A DNA stretch of 64,000 bases. It comes from Norana najaformis. Lineage: Eukaryota > Annelida > Clitellata > Crassiclitellata > Hormogastridae. Of the stretch, positions 62,455 through 64,000 are shown piece after piece (within the stretch, counting starts at the first letter, position 1; each line of letters opens with the position of its first letter). The notes beneath the pieces were generated by a model. That model was not told the DNA's origin, did no database searches, and was given only the letters and a program-made list of their open reading frames with translations. The stretch spans positions 3,431,367 to 3,495,366 of the forward strand of contig OZ029919.1 of the NCBI GenBank assembly GCA_964023275.1. The letters are read 5' to 3'. A program made the position numbers and the translations under genes.

Positions 62455-62610
62455 TACGTACGTACATGAGCACCTTCAAGAACAGATTCATCAGTAGCTC
62501 TCCCGACCAATCAGAAAAGACCCGCGGTTAAAAAGGACAGATTCCAAGCGCTTGCGGAACAACGGTGACAGGTTGATTAGCTCATTTCTAATTTAGACAC
62601 CATGAGTACA
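62455..62610 (+). repeat. Dispersed repeat related to 32700-33060
   Basis: gagcaccttcaagaacagat, accaatcagaaaagacccgc and gacaggttgattagctcatt match the VIRMA intron 24 copy. Confidence 0.6.
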
Positions 62611-62874
62611 TAATTATGTATGCATATACATGCAGGTATGTGTATATGTATACACTGTAATGCCTATGAACTAGAGCTCCTTCCTATTCAGTTATCCTGT
62701 ATAGTTCAATAGCGAAGTTCATATCAGGTATAAATGATAATCTTTCTAGAAGCGTATCGTACACGTTGACGTTGCTTGGTTATAAGTCTAAGTGTACAGT
62801 GAAGATGATTCCATGATGGGATGGGACGTTGCAGAAGCTGCAACGTTCGATTGGCAACGACTTGGGATGGAGCA

Positions 62875-62960
62875 ACACGCGGTGGACTCAGTGGCTGAGT
62901 GGATAGTTTTGGCGGATGATCTTCAAAGGGTGAAGATTCGAGTTTACACAGAGGGCAAAA
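62875..62960 (+). repeat. tRNA-like sequence, likely SINE head
   Basis: cagtggctgagtggatag (A-box-like TGGCTGAGTGG) and gaagattcgagtttac (B-box-like) are spaced about 40 bases apart. The arms do not fold into a clean cloverleaf, so it is not called a tRNA gene. Confidence 0.4.
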
Positions 62961-63109
62961 TCTGTCCAGTTGAAGGGTTCACTGTAAACAGTTGAAACTT
63001 TGTAGAAGGGTTTTGTCATAACTCAAATGGATTGTATTTTATTGCATTGCAATTTATTATGGTTTATTGCAGTTTATTTGTGTATTGTGTTGCATCTACC
63101 ACCCACCTT

Positions 63110-63260
63110 AGCCGTCTAACTGCCTGCCTGCCTGATTCTTGGATCTTGACCTGGAACCGAACCCTTTTGCCTATCGATTTTGTTTTGACTGAGCGCCTGT
63201 GAATAAGCTGGCTCCCCCCTCTTGGCTTTCATTGGGCCCTGTAGAAATCTTGAGATTACG
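63110..63260 (+). repeat. SINE-like family C copy
   Basis: Contains ttggatcttgacctggaacc, gactgagcgcctgtgaataa, tttcattgggccctgtagaa and atcttgagattacgat. Confidence 0.7.
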
Positions 63261-63339
63261 ATATTTAAAACTTACTAAATTAGAAAATGCTTCACCATTG
63301 TTACATTTTCCCATGCATCCTATGCACCCCTGGGGCGTA

Positions 63340-63565
63340 GGGAGGACCTCGTCTCCTATTCCTAGGCCCCTGAGCCGGCAGTGGATGAATAGGGCCCACC
63401 AATGTCATGAACGCGGGCCAATACATCAAGCAGTGCTTGCTTATACATACCTTAAATGGCGTGGCGCCCATTAAAAAGGGCAGCGGTGGTGAAGGATCTT
63501 CACCCAATCAATTCAATGAAAAATGAGCAGGGTCGACACCATACGGTCGCTATATAAAACCTATA
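63340..63565. repeat. Family B fragment joined to a family A tail
   Basis: 63345-63440 is a degraded antisense family B piece. 63450-63565 is a family A tail (aaatggcgtggcgcccatta, cgacaccatacggtcgctat) ending tatataaaacctata. A composite insertion. Confidence 0.65.
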
Positions 63566-64000
63566 CATCTACATTTTACATACTGTATTTACTTACATTA
63601 CATACGTATGTGCTAAGATCTATAAATGGCGGCGCGAAAGTGCATACATTTATGGAGAGACATTTGTGTCGGGCCATTAATTTGGTTTATCCAGTTGACG
63701 TTTCTTGAAACCTCGTCAGCTCAATTAAAGCTGAATTCTGACGAATGTTCTCCCGCATTTGTGCGTTGCCGGCAATGAAGAGACTCTTCTTCTACACTAG
63801 GAAGTATTTCCGGGTAAACACAGTTCGCCTGAAGGAAAACGGTCGAAGAATGATCATACGTCACAGGCTTGTTTCAAATCATTCATGTCAGAAAGACTCT
63901 CCAGCTGATTTATCGATTAGCTAATCTAGAAATTTCATCTTCGAATTTAATTAGATCCGTGCCTTGGAAGGGGAAGATTAAGATTCATTAACTGCATCGC

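Noticed and set aside
62875..62960. tRNA gene
   Set aside because: A- and B-box-like words are present, but the stems do not pair into a clean cloverleaf. Better seen as a SINE head.

Overview
The window is animal nuclear DNA, not prokaryotic. Coding sequence is broken into short exons with GT-AG introns. tRNA-derived SINEs, non-LTR tails, MITE-like inverted-repeat elements and very many microsatellites fill the introns and flanks. The short TTAGGG-type tract at 3191-3257 and the general character suggest a marine invertebrate, perhaps a lophotrochozoan such as a mollusc. The clade is inference, and I cannot name a species.

Two conserved protein genes were assembled exon by exon, and every joined reading frame closes. 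The first, on the minus strand (about 12558 down to 373), is an RNF31/HOIP-like RBR ubiquitin ligase. It has RING1, IBR, RING2 with a GGC catalytic cysteine, and the linear-ubiquitin-chain-determining region (LDD). Twelve coding exons give 699 codons, and the last short exon is tentative. It is shorter than vertebrate HOIP, and I see no PUB or NZF zinc fingers before the RBR. The second, on the plus strand (13944-45056), is the homologue of VIRMA/virilizer, the scaffold of the nuclear m6A mRNA-methylation writer complex. Its 42 coding exons sum to 6258 bases, i.e. 2085 residues plus a stop, ending in an RG-rich tail. The two start codons face away from each other about 2.5 kb apart, so promoter DNA may be shared.

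From 45.1 kb to the right end I find no convincing gene. The first part holds the VIRMA 3' flank and a 1.4-kb element with about 130-bp terminal inverted repeats that contains a SINE. From 49.4 to 61 kb there is a repeat-dense block: a 30-bp minisatellite, about 2.7 kb of pyrimidine-rich arrays, CCA, CACTGA, GACC, CCTG/CCCG, GAT, ATT, GACTGACCCACA and GGGA/CGGA arrays, and an AT-rich minisatellite interrupted by a TA-flanked inverted-repeat element. Many of these arrays have periods divisible by three, so long open frames appear in them without being genes.

The two genes belong to unrelated pathways (linear ubiquitin signalling and RNA methylation), and their adjacency is not evidence of joint function. 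The best follow-up points are an intron array of repeated splice-donor-like motifs after VIRMA exon 29, a GC-AG intron inside the RNF31 RING1-IBR region, a telomere-like tract lying over the expected branch-point region of an RNF31 intron, and a SINE with a nearby TATA-like box just upstream of VIRMA.
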